Positions 23,488-33,066 of a stretch of DNA of 64,000 nucleotides are shown here, one piece after another (position 1 is the first letter of the stretch; each line of letters starts with the position of its first letter). The notes under the pieces are model-generated. The model did not search any database. It was not told the origin of the DNA and saw only the letters and a program-made list of their open reading frames with translations. The translations under genes were made by a program, and so were the position numbers. This DNA comes from Glycine soja (Eukaryota > Streptophyta > Magnoliopsida > Fabales > Fabaceae), in NCBI RefSeq assembly GCF_004193775.1, contig NC_041007.1, positions 27,734,476-27,798,475 of the forward strand, written 5' to 3'.

Positions 23488-24525
23488 ATGGAAATATATG
23501 CGCAAGGGTCCGAGGGAAGGAAGGACGCATCCATCATACGTGTTAAGGAGGACCTATCGTCTGCTAAAGTTACAAATATTTCTGGTATGAGTGGCATGAC
23601 TTGTAGTGGACGGATCTTCATTGCGCCTGAGCTATCGGTACGGTCAAAGGACAAAGGGAAGGCGAAGGCAGATATAGGCGAGAGAGATAAGGCGGACCTA
23701 ACCCTGAATGACGAGGTCCCTGTTGGAAAGATCACAGAGGAAGGGAACAACTTTAGGAAGAAAGAGATATCAACTGAAGAGGTGACCGAGTTCCTAAGGA
23801 TCATTCAACAAAGTGAGTTCAAAGTAATTGAACAATTGAACAAAACCCTAGTTAGGATATCTCTGTTGGGGCTGCTCATGAACTCTGAGCCTCATCGGGT
23901 GCTGTTGGTCAAAATTTTGAATGAAGCTCATGTAGCGAAAGACATATTAGTGGAGGACTTCGGGGGCATAGTCAACATCATCACTGCTAACAATTACCTT
24001 ACTTTCTTCAACGAGGAGATACCAATCGAGGGCAAGGGACACAACAAATCCTTGCATGTGTCCATCAAATGCTTAGACCACATAGTGGCCAAAGTGCTCA
24101 TCGACAACGGCTCTTCCCTCAACGTCATGCCCAAAACTACGTTGGATAAGCTGCCTTTTAACGCATCGCACATGAGGTCAAGTTCCATGGTGGTGCAGGC
24201 TTTCGATGGTAGCTATCGGGATGTAAGGGGAGACATAGATCTCCCAATTCAAATTGGGCCCCTCATATGTCAGATAACCTTCCAAATAAAGGACATAAGC
24301 CTTGCCTACAGTTCCTTGTTAGGCCTGCCTTGGATCCATTCGGTTGGGGTGGTCCCGTCAATGCTACACCAGAAATTAAAGTTTGTGGTGGAAAGGCAGT
24401 TGGTTATAGTATCAGGGGAGGAAGACATACTAGTAAGTTTTCCATCTTCTACGCCTTATGTTGAGCCTACAGAGGAGTCATTGGAAACATCATTCCAAGC
24501 ACTGGAAATTGTGAGCAATGCTTAA
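23488..24525 (+). pseudogene. Ogre linker and aspartic protease (open for 345 codons)
   Basis: The longest open stretch of the Ogre gag-pol here. A linker is followed by the conserved VTEFLRIIQQSEFKVIEQLN and LLGLLMNSEPHRVLL, then the retropepsin-like domain: VAKVLIDNGSSLNVMPKTTL holds the catalytic D in D-N-G-S-S, and LLGLPWIHSVGVVPSMLHQK the following hydrophobic flap/core. The active-site triad is D-N-G, known from other Ogre-like proteases, so this domain is not obviously dead. The following coding sequence is cut by element C. Confidence 0.85.
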
Positions 24526-24633
24526 GTGGAATCGCCTTCGATGCAGCCACGCTTAGCTAGTGCCGCTTTGATGGTGGCTTGGGTTATGTTAAGAGACGGA
24601 TATGAGCCCAGAATGGGTTTAGGTCGAAACGGG
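24526..24633 (+). pseudogene. Ogre G-patch-like tail of protease, first half
   Basis: Reads MVAWVMLRDGYEPRMGLGRN-like and is cut by element C at the end of GLGRNG. The second half lies at 30359-30450 (DGTASLVEFAENRGRFGLGY). Joined, the spacing of G residues and the aromatic resemble a G-patch (D111) motif, a nucleic-acid-binding element known after some retroelement proteases. Confidence 0.6.
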
Positions 24634-25845
24634 TGTAGAAGAAAGATATTTTGATGTTTTGATGATGCCAAAGGATCAAGTGCTTCTCAAGTTTTATTCA
24701 AGACAAGAATCTAAGAATCCAAGAAAATCAAGATATATGATCAAGTTGATCTCTAGAATCTTAGGAAGAAGGTTCCAAATTGAAAAAGCAAAAGGTTTGG
24801 CCAAAGAATTTTATCTAAATCATGCTAAATTGAGATTTACTCTCTGGTAATTGATTACCAGAGGATGTAATCGATTACCAGTGGCCAATATGCTTTCCAA
24901 AAAGGTTTTAAAAGGTTTTAAATATTTTAGAAAGCATGTAGTCGATTACACATGGCTTGTAATCGATTACCAGAGGTTTGGAACGTTTTAAAACAACTAT
25001 AAGAAATTTGAATTTAAATTTCAAAGTTGTGTAATCGATTATAGTAAGGTTGTATTCGATTACCAGTGTTTAAATATTCAAATTTCAAATGAGAAAAGTC
25101 ATAACTCTTCAGAAGTAATTGTGTAATCAATTACACCATTATTGTAATCGATTACCAGTGAGGATTTTTGAATATAACTCCTAACAGTCACATATTTTCA
25201 AATGTTTTTGAACGGCCATCAAAGGCCTATATATAAGTGACTTGGGATACGAAAATTCTTGAGAGTTTTTATTGCCCAAAAAGTTTTATCCTCTCAAAAG
25301 ATTAAGAGAGTTTTTCTGAACTAAAATGTCTTATTCTCTCAAAAAGGATTCTTTGGTCAAACACTTTTATATTCAATAAGGAATCTTGATTGATCTTCAA
25401 TTGTAATATCTTTCTCTTTCAAGAGAGATTTCTTCTTCTCTTCTTCTTAATTCTGAAAAGGGATTAAGAGACCGAGGGTCTCTTGTTGTAAAGGATTCCC
25501 GAACACAAGGGAAGGGTTGTCCCTGTGTGGTTCAGACTTTGTAAAAGGAGTTTTACAAAGAGAGTGGAAAATCTCAAGTGGGTTTCTTGAGGACTGGACG
25601 TAGGCACGGGAAGTGGCCGAACCAGTATAAATCAAGTTTGCATTTCTCTCTTCCCTTAAACTTCCTTTATTTATTGTTATTTATCTTTTGCTTTAAAGAA
25701 GTTTATTTTGAATTGTCTTTTAAGTAATTCATGTTAAGGGTGCATTGTTAATCCTAAAAGAGAGAGTGAAATTTTAATTGGGGAATAGTCTTTGTATCTT
25801 AATTCAACCCCCCTTCTTAAGATATTTGAGGCCACTTGTCTAACA
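24634..25845 (+). repeat. 5' LTR of element C (1212 bp)
   Basis: Very similar to the 3' LTR. U3 carries eight copies of a TGTAATCGATTACCA-type palindromic motif as four pairs beginning near 24845, 24937, 25029 and 25122, a period of about 92 bp. A TATA box (TATATATAAG) lies at 25228-25237. The transcribed part has strong hairpins: AAGAGACC/GGTCTCTT (25466-25484) and CTTTGTAAAA/TTTTACAAAG (25537-25560). Confidence 0.95.
25228..25237 (+). promoter_or_regulatory. TATA box of element C 5' LTR
   Basis: TATATATAAG lies about 70 bp after the last ATCGATTAC motif. The same box is in the 3' LTR near 29732. Confidence 0.6.
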
Positions 25846-25847
25846 AG

Positions 25848-25859
25848 TGGTATCAGAGC
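25848..25859 (+). other. Primer-binding site of element C (tRNA-iMet)
   Basis: TGGTATCAGAGC, two bases after the LTR end; matches the complement of initiator tRNA-Met exactly. Confidence 0.92.
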
Positions 25860-25898
25860 AGGATTCTTGTATAAAGTTTAAAAACTTCAAGAATAGAT

Positions 25899-26726
25899 AT
25901 GGCCTCATCCAACTTTCCATTTCCTGTGGGAAATTCTATTAATAGGCCTCTTATATTCAATGGTAAGGGTTATCACTATTGGAAAACCCGAATGCAGATC
26001 CTTATTGAAGCCATAGATTTAAATATATGGGAAGCCATTGAAGTTGGTCCCTTTATTCCAACAAAGGTAGTGGGAAATGCAACTATAGAAAAACCAAGAG
26101 AAGAATGGAATGATGATGAAAGAAGAAAGGTTCAATACAATTTAAAGGCCAAAAATATAATCACTTCTGCATTAGGCATGGAAGAATATTTTAGAGTCTC
26201 AAATTGTAAAAATGCAAAAGAAATGTGGGATATATTGCAAGTAACCTATGAAGGCACAACTGATGTCAAGAGATCTAGAATAAACACTCTCACACATGAA
26301 TATGAATTGTTCAAAATGTTTCAATATGAGACCATAGAAGACATGCAGAAAAGATTTACTCATATAGTTAATCATCTTGCATCATTGGGAAAAATATTTC
26401 CTAATGAAGATCTTATTAACAAAGTGTTGAGATGTTTAAGCAGGCAATGTCAACCAAAAGTAACAGCAATTGCAGAATCAAGAGATCTCACTAATATGTC
26501 TCTTGCCACTCTCTTTGGAAAACTTCAGGAACATGAAATGGAACTTATGAGACTCCATCAACATAAAGAGAATGATATAAAGAGAAAAGGAATAGCACTC
26601 AGAGCCTCATCATCTTTTATTCAAGAAGAAAGTGACAAAGAGGACTTGACTGAAATAGAAGAAGATGATGATGATTTCAGATTCTTTGTGAAAAGGTTCA
26701 ATAAATTTTTGAGAAACAAGAAATAA
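25899..26726 (+). CDS. Copia Gag (SIRE type), open reading frame
   Basis: A 275-residue open frame starting 39 bases after the primer-binding site: MASSNFPFPVGNSINRPLIF, then FNGKGYHYWKTRMQILIEAI (the copia Gag N-terminal DUF4219-like motif with conserved Y-x-x-W), AKEMWDILQVTYEGTTDVKR and FTHIVNHLASLGKIFPNEDL (UBN2-like capsid). It ends in an acidic stretch and stops before a zinc knuckle, which in related proteins follows shortly. The stop (TAA at 26724) may therefore be a truncation. It is the most intact Gag in the window. Confidence 0.85.
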   Translation: MASSNFPFPVGNSINRPLIFNGKGYHYWKTRMQILIEAIDLNIWEAIEVGPFIPTKVVGNATIEKPREEWNDDERRKVQYNLKAKNIITSALGMEEYFRVSNCKNAKEMWDILQVTYEGTTDVKRSRINTLTHEYELFKMFQYETIEDMQKRFTHIVNHLASLGKIFPNEDLINKVLRCLSRQCQPKVTAIAESRDLTNMSLATLFGKLQEHEMELMRLHQHKENDIKRKGIALRASSSFIQEESDKEDLTEIEEDDDDFRFFVKRFNKFLRNKK

Positions 26727-27030
26727 AAGGGAATCAAACATCAATACAAAGAAGAATGGAAAAATCCGACAAGAGGAATCTCAAAGAAAAGAAAGAAAGA
26801 AAGCATAAATCACTTGGGAAGATAATGACATAAATTCTTCAAGTGATTCAGAAAAATAAAATCATAAATTTGGGTTTCATGTTGAAAGACTATGAAAACG
26901 GAGAAGAGCAAAGTTGATACATTGATAGCAATTTCTCCAAACACATGGCGGGAGATGCATTAGAGTTTATTCATATTTCTCCCAAAGATAGTAAATATGT
27001 GATCTATGGAGACAACAAACAAAGGTCACT
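26727..27030 (+). pseudogene. Element C gag-pol remnant: protease/GAG-pre-integrase scrap
   Basis: After lysine-rich, frameshifted Gag tail, the segment at about 26925-27025 reads SNFSKHMAGDALEFIHISPK and VIYGDNK, matching the copia signature around D-S-G-C-S-x-H-M-T-G-D. The catalytic D-S-G is altered. Sequence homology to pol stops here, marking the left edge of the pol deletion. Confidence 0.75.
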
Positions 27031-27660
27031 TGTCTTTGATTAATTACTTTTGATTATTTTTTGCCTATGATTGTTAACTCTTGATTGAATTTTGATGCTT
27101 GTTTTCTGCTTAAATGTTGATTGTCTTTGATGATTGTTTTTGAATGAGTTTTTGATTGTGTTTGAGATTGATGTTTGATTGTGTTTAATTGTAAGTATTT
27201 AATTGTGTTTTTGATTGATGTGTTATTGTGTTTTGATTTTGCTTGATTAATATTGTATGCTTGTTAGTATAATTGATTGATAGAGTTAGATGATGTTCTT
27301 AGATAATAGAAATAGGTAATTTTTAGGAGAAAAGCCTTGTTTGGTGTTCTGATAATCGATTGTCATTACGTGTAATCGATACAAGAACAGGTAGCCTATA
27401 ATCGATTACCAGTAGGCAGTATGGTCTTGTAATTGATTACGAAGCCCTATAATTGATTACCATTCGTCCTCCACTATAAATAACATGTGTTTCAAACGTT
27501 GCAGCCACGAAACACATGATTGTGGCACCCTTTTTTTTCAAAATTAAAATCCTCATATCTTCTTCGTTTCTTAACCAAATCACATCCCACAAAGCCTAAA
27601 CTTCATCATTTTCAATCCTCTTTTGATTCCATTGATTGAAATCTGCAAAAACTTCCTCAA
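27031..27660 (+). promoter_or_regulatory. Spacer before env-like ORF with promoter-like motif cluster and TATA box
   Basis: A T/G-rich stretch (27031-27300) is followed by five ATCGATTAC-type motifs (about 27352, 27371, 27398, 27430, 27450) and a TATA box CTATAAATA at 27473-27481, roughly 190 bp before the ATG at 27661. The motif-then-TATA order copies that of the LTR U3, suggesting a separate promoter for the env-like ORF. Presence is seen; promoter function is inferred. Confidence 0.5.
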
Positions 27661-28797
27661 ATGGCTGAATCGATGAAAAAGCGAAAGGTCTCTTCCACCA
27701 CCACCGCCGCTACTGGCCATCGACGCCACAGACCATCTGAAGCACCCACAACACCAGTTCCTCCTTTCTTGTCATCTCCATGATCATCTACTCTATTTTC
27801 TTCATATTATCAATGTCTACGGTACTTTCTTCAATTTTCTACTAGAATCATATTAGACCCTAAGTACCTAGACATAGCTTTCTTTGATGATGAGACATTT
27901 GACTGTTATCAAGTATTTCAAAACTCTGGCTTAGTTGATTTTATGTCTTTAAAGTTGCCTCATTATCTTGAACTAGTTAGAGTCTTCTACAATAACTTAA
28001 GAATTCAGGATAGTACACTTTATTCTGAGGTGCATGGTATTCCTCTTGTCATTGATTAATCTTTATTTTTCTAATTGACTAAATTACCCAGTCAAGGTGT
28101 TCCTTTTGAAGGCACTCTTGTTGATGGTTGGAAGTTCGATTATTCGAGTCATGATGCTCGTCGTATGGTCTGTAATGACCAGGCTGATATGACCAGCAGA
28201 TTGCTTGTCAGGTCATTAACCTTTGATTGCCGCATCATGCACTACATCATTGTTAGAATTTTGTTACCCTGTTCGTCTAATCTTGCTCAAGCCTCTGAGG
28301 AGGACTTGATTTTGATGTGGGATTTTCTTATTGATTGTCAGATTGACTGGGCCCATTTGGTTAAGGATCGTATGCATAAGGCATTACAGACCAATGCAGC
28401 TTTTACATATCCTCAGTTAGTCACTCTTTTTCTTCGTCACTTTCAAATTCCTCTCGATGATGAACCTTTTGTTCAAGTCAAGAGATCTTTTGCCATTGGT
28501 GCTGGAGCGGTAACTTCTTTTGGGTACCGTAAGGATATTGATGGACAGTGGATTAGGAAACAAGATTTACCACCACCAATTCCTGATGAGCGTACTTCGT
28601 CTCCTCTGCCACAGAGAGATGCTTCCTCTACTCTTATGCATGAAGTCCTTTCTGAACTACGTGGCCTTCGAGCGTTCGTAGGTGACCGTTTGGATGCCAT
28701 GGATGCTCATTTTGAAGGCATGGATACATGGATTACTCAACTTGAAGATGACATAGGTTTCATTTGTCGTTGCTTCAATCCACCGGCTGCCCCATAG
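27661..28797 (+). pseudogene. Env-like accessory ORF of SIRE-type element, broken
   Basis: ATG at 27661 gives MAESMKKRKVSSTTTAATGH, a basic, S/T-rich start, with stops near 27781 and 28057. The conserved middle includes YLELVRVFYNNLRIQ and then an open frame from 28075 (240 residues): RSLTFDCRIMHYIIVRILLP, YPQLVTLFLRHFQIPLDDEP, and a C-terminal coiled-coil-like end (LHEVLSELRGLRAFVGDRLD). SIRE elements carry an 'env-like' ORF after pol; I see no signal peptide or obvious transmembrane helix here, so envelope function is doubtful. Its layout resembles the plant transposon protein-like ORF at 37614. Confidence 0.7.
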
Positions 28798-29150
28798 TTC
28801 TTTATAGTAGTTCTTTATTTCAGCCATGTATTTGGCTTTTATTGTTTTAGTTATGGTTAACTTGCACTTTTATTACTATTTCTAGACTTTAAATTGATTG
28901 GTTAAGACTGTGTGGTCTGCTTCAGTTTATGACTGACTTTGTTTACTATTGATTGATTTCCTTAATTCTTTTCCTTATACGTTCTTGGTTTTTTTATGTT
29001 GCCAAAGGGGGAGAGAACATGGGTTAGAAATCATTAACTTAGGTGTAAATTCCAAAAGATAGGGGGAATAAGGGTTGTGTGTACACGCTATCAACTTGTA
29101 TATAGTTTATCTTGATTTTAGGATATTGTCATCATCAAAAAGTGGGAGAT
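28798..29150 (+). other. Element C 3' untranslated spacer and polypurine tract
   Basis: No coding sequence. It ends in AAAAAGTGGGAGAT just before the 3' LTR; AAGTGGGAGA is the likely polypurine tract priming plus-strand DNA. Confidence 0.75.
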
Positions 29151-30353
29151 TGTAGAAGCAATATATTTTGATGTTTTGATGATGCCAAAGGATCAAGTGC
29201 TTCACAAGTTTTATTCAAGACAAGAATCCAAGAATCCAAGAAAATCAAGATATATGATCAACTTGATCTCTAGAATCTTAGGAAGAAGGTTCCAAATTGA
29301 AAAAGGAAAAGGTTTGGCCAAAGAATTTTATCTAAATCATTTAAATTGAGATTTACTCTCTGGTAATCGATTACCAGAGGATGTAATTGATTACCAGTGG
29401 CCAATAAGCCTTCCAAAAAGGTTTTAAATATTTTAGAAAGCATGTAATCGATTACACATGGCTTGTAATCGATTACCAGAGGTTTGGAATGTTTTAAAAC
29501 AGCCATAAGAAATTTGAATTTAAATTTCAAAGTTGTGTAATCGATTACAGTAAGTTGGTAATCGATTACCAGTGTTTAAATATTCAAATTTCAAATGAGA
29601 AAAGTCACAACTCTTCAAAAGTAACTGTGTAATCGATTACACCATTATTGTAATCGATTACCAGTGAGGCTTTTCGAATATAACTCCTAACAGTCACATA
29701 TTTTCAAATGTTTTTGAACGGCCATCAAAGGCCTATATATAAGTGAGTTGGGATACGAAAATTCTTGAGGGTTTTTATTGCCCAAAAAGTCTTATCCGCT
29801 CAAAAGATTAAGAGAGTTTTTCTGAACTAAAATGTCTTATCCTCTCAAAAAGGATTCTTTGGTCAAACACTTTTATATTCAATAAGGAATCTTGATTGAT
29901 CTTCAATTGTAATATCTTTCTCTTTCAAGAGAGATTTCTTCTTCTCTTCTTCTTACTTCTGAAAAGGGATTAAGAGACCGAGGGTCTCTTGTAGTAAAGG
30001 ATTCCTGAACACAAGGGAAGGGTTGTCCCTATGTGGTTCAGACTTTGTAAAAAGAGTTTTACAAAGAGAGTGGAAAATCACATGTGGGTTGCTTGAGGAT
30101 TGGACGTAGGCACGGGAAGTGGCCGAACCAGTATAAATCAAGTTTGCATTTCTCTCTTCCCTTAAACTTCCTTTATTTATTGTTATTTATCTTTTTCTTT
30201 AAAGAAGTTTATTTTGAATTGTCTTTTGAGTAATTCATGTTAAAGGTGCATTGTTAATCCAAAAAAAAAAGAGTGAAATTTTAATTGGGGAATAGTCTTT
30301 GTATCTTAATTCAACCCCCCCTTCTTAAGATATTTGAGGCCACTTGTCTAACA
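29151..30353 (+). repeat. 3' LTR of element C (1203 bp)
   Basis: Differs from the 5' LTR by scattered substitutions and a few small indels. Several ATCGATTAC motifs that are mutated in the 5' copy are canonical here. Hairpins AAGAGACC/GGTCTCTT (29972-29990) and CTTTGTAAAA/TTTTACAAAG (30043-30066) keep their stems. Confidence 0.95.
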
Positions 30354-30358
30354 ACGGG

Positions 30359-30879
30359 GATGGCACGGCAAGCTTGGTGGAGTTCGCTGAGAATCGTGGA
30401 AGGTTTGGGTAGGGTTACGAGCCTACACAGGTGGACAAGAAGAGGGTCGCCTTTGAAAGGAAGGAGAGAAGCCTGGCCCATCTACAAGGGCAAGGACTAC
30501 AAGTGGAAAGGGTCCCCATTTGTCACATCAGCAAAAGCTTTGTTGGTGCAAGATGGATGCGCTAGGATCAGGTGGCGGTGATAGATGAAGAAACCCCTCA
30601 AGACTGACCAAATTGGGTGCAACCATGTCCTACGGACTTTGAATTGGGGAATTGGCAAATCGTTGAACGACCCGAGATTTCCATGACAAATTCAATGTAA
30701 TCCAATAGTTCCAACCCTATTGCTAGGCCTAGGCTTTTAGGGTCTGCATCTTTTGTTAAGCATACCTCTTTCTTTAATGGTCCCACAATTATAAATACAC
30801 AACCCATTTCATTTGATGTGTTCCCTCTCGCACTTTCGTCTATTTTCATTCTTCTGCATATTTATTTTTGTTGCGATTA
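30359..30879 (+). pseudogene. Ogre G-patch-like tail, second half, and region at the Ogre intron position
   Basis: Begins with DGTASLVEFAENRGRFGLGY after element C and continues VDKKRVAFERKERSLAHLQG and FELGNWQIVERPEISM, all known features of the Ogre protease-RT linker. From about 30690 to 30880 the sequence has no homology to coding parts and is T-rich toward its end, which fits the spliced intron that Ogre elements carry between protease and RT. Exact splice sites are not clear. Confidence 0.6.
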
Positions 30880-32600
30880 AATGATTTGTCGTAGATCTGA
30901 TGTTGAGTCCTGTAAGAGTAACGATACCGAGGACTCGGACGTCGACTTTGAGTGTCCGATAAGTCAAGCGAAAGGGGAAGAGAATGAAGATTGGGGGCTT
31001 CCCCCGGACTTGAGAGGAATGGTGGGGCAAGAAGAAAAGGAAGTGAAGCCACACCGAGAGGAAACAAAAATTGTGAACTTAGGTGCTAACAGAGAAAGAA
31101 AAGAGGTCAAGGTCGACACTTGCATGTCCATAAATGTCTGAGATGAATTGGTGACTCTGTTGCGAGACTACCAAGAAATCTTTGCTTGGTCCTACCAGGA
31201 TATGCCTAGTTTGAGCTCGGACATCATTTAGCACAAACTACCTTTGAATCCCGAGTGTTCCTGGTAAAGCAAAAACTGAGGAGAATGAAACACGAGATGT
31301 CCCTGAAAATAAAGGAGGAAGTGAGGAAGCAATTTGACATTGGTTCCTTGGTTGTGGCTCGGTACCCAGAATGGGTCGCCAATATCCCTTAAAAGGATGG
31401 GAAGGTGCAAATGTGCGTGGACTATCGGGATTTAAACCGAGCCAGTCCAAAGGATAACTTTCCTTTACTGCACATTGATGTTCTCATAGATAACACGACC
31501 AATTTTGCCCTATTTTCTTTCATGGATGGATTTTCGGGCTATAATCAGATAAAGATGGCACCGGAGGATATGGAAAAGACAACCTTCATCACTCTATGGG
31601 GAACTTTATGCTACAAGGTGATGTCCTTTGGGCTCAAGAACGTTGGGGCAACATACCAGCGGGCCATGGTGGCGTTATTCCACGACATGATGCATAAAGA
31701 GATCGAGGTCTACATGGATGACATGATCGCTAAATTGAGGACTAAGGAGGAACACCTTATTAGTTTACGAAAGTTGTTCGAGCGACTGCGTAAATACATG
31801 TTAAGGTTGAATCCCACAAAGTGTACTTTTGGGGTTAAATCAGGAAAATTGCTCGGCTTTGTCGTTAGTTAGAAAGGAATAAAGGTAGATCCAGACAAGG
31901 TAAAGGCAATCCTCGAAATGCCTGAGCCACGCACCGAGAAGCAGGTCCGAGGTTTCCTGGGAAGGTTGAACTACATAGTGAGATTCATATCACAACTGAC
32001 CTCCACTTGCAAGCCTCTTTTCCAATTATTGCGTAAGAATCAGTCCATCCAATGGGATGATGATTGTCAAGTGGCATTTGAAAGGATTAAACAGTGTCTC
32101 ATGAATCCTCCTATGCTCATACCACTGGTGCCCGAAAGATCTTTTATCCTATACATGACTGTATTAGATGAGTCAATGGGGTGTGTGCTGGGACAGCATG
32201 ATGAGTCCGAAAAAAGGGAACGAACCGTCTATTACTTGAGCAAGAAGTTCACGGCATGCGAGATGAACTACTCTTTGCTAGAGAGGACATGTTGTTCCTT
32301 GGTATGGGTAGCTCACCGTCTGAGGCAGTATATGCTGAATTACACTACTTGGTTGGTGCCCAAAATGGATCTCGTCAAGTACATCTTCGAAAAGCCCTCT
32401 CTCACTGGACGGATAGCCCGGTGGCAGGTTCTGCTATCAGAATTTGATATTGTCTATGTCACTCAAAAGGTAATAAAGGGAAGTGCCTTGGCTGATTACC
32501 TAGCTCAACAGCCCATCAATGATTATCAGCCTATGCATCCAGAATTCCCAAATGAGGACATCATGACCTTGTTTGAGGAGGAAGTAAAAGATGAAGACAG
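30880..32600 (+). pseudogene. Ogre reverse transcriptase and RNase H, broken
   Basis: The acidic linker (SNDTEDSDVDFECPISQAKG) precedes RT. RT motifs in order: QMCVDYRDLNRASPKDNFPL, FSFMDGFSGYNQIKMAPEDM, MSFGLKNVGATYQRAMVALF, and VYMDDMIAKLRTKEEHL with an intact YMDD. The thumb has PEPRTEKQVRGFLGRLNYIV. The first RNase H reads LDESMGCVLGQHDESEKRER and YYLSKKFTACEMNYSLLERT. A few in-frame stops (near 31229, 31265, 31389 and 31870) separate long open stretches, so decay is modest. Confidence 0.9.
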
Positions 32601-33066
32601 GGACAAGTGGATCGTGTGGTTTGACGGCGCGTCTAATACACTATGCCATGGAATTGGGGTAGTATTGATTTCTCTGTACAAACAATATATACCTTTCACG
32701 GCTAGGTTGTGCTTCGACTGCACAAACAACATAGCAGAGTACGAGGTGTGTGCCCTGGGATCCGAGCAGCAATCGACTTTAGGGTCAAGTTACTCAAGGT
32801 ATACAAGGACTCGACATTGGTAATTCATCAGTTGAAAGGTGAATGGGAGACCAGGGACCACAAATTGGTACCTTACCAAGCTTATATCAGGAAGTTGATG
32901 GAATTCTTTGATGACATATCTTTTCATCACATTCTAAGAGAGGAAAATCAGATGGCTGACGCCCTTGCCACTCTAGCGTCCATGTTCAAAGTAAGCCCGC
33001 ACGGAGATTTGTCGTACATCAAATTTAGATGCCGTAGTGAGCCTGCACATTGCAATTTGATAGAAG
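32601..33066 (+). pseudogene. Ogre second (archaeal-type) RNase H
   Basis: KWIVWFDGASNTLCHGIGVV carries the first catalytic D, FDCTNNIAEYEVCALG the E, YKDSTLVIHQLKGEW the next D, and LREENQMADALATLASM the last D. This additional RNase H after the retroviral one is a hallmark of Tat/Ogre elements. A one-base frameshift near 32755 splits it into two open frames. All four acidic residues are still present. Confidence 0.88.

Larger units (their letters stand above)
24634..30353 (+). mobile_element. Element C: SIRE-type Ty1/copia retrotransposon, pol deleted, env-like ORF kept
   Basis: LTRs start TGTAGAAG and end CTAACA, with a perfect duplication acggg (24629-24633, 30354-30358). Order is 5' LTR, iMet primer-binding site, copia gag, a protease scrap, a T/G-rich spacer with a promoter-like cluster, an env-like ORF, polypurine tract, 3' LTR. 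The bulk of pol (integrase, RT, RNase H, normally about 3.5-4 kb) is gone. The env-like ORF downstream of pol and the ATCGATTAC-rich LTRs point to the SIRE/Maximus lineage first known from soybean. It sits inside Ogre element B. Confidence 0.9.

Noticed and set aside
24845..25157. Regularly spaced ATCGATTAC sites as a CRISPR-like array
   Set aside because: The organism is a plant, the sites are short and palindromic, and they lie in an LTR U3 region.
27661..28797. Env-like ORF as a true viral envelope gene
   Set aside because: I see no signal peptide, clear transmembrane segment or cysteine pattern; the name comes from its position after pol.
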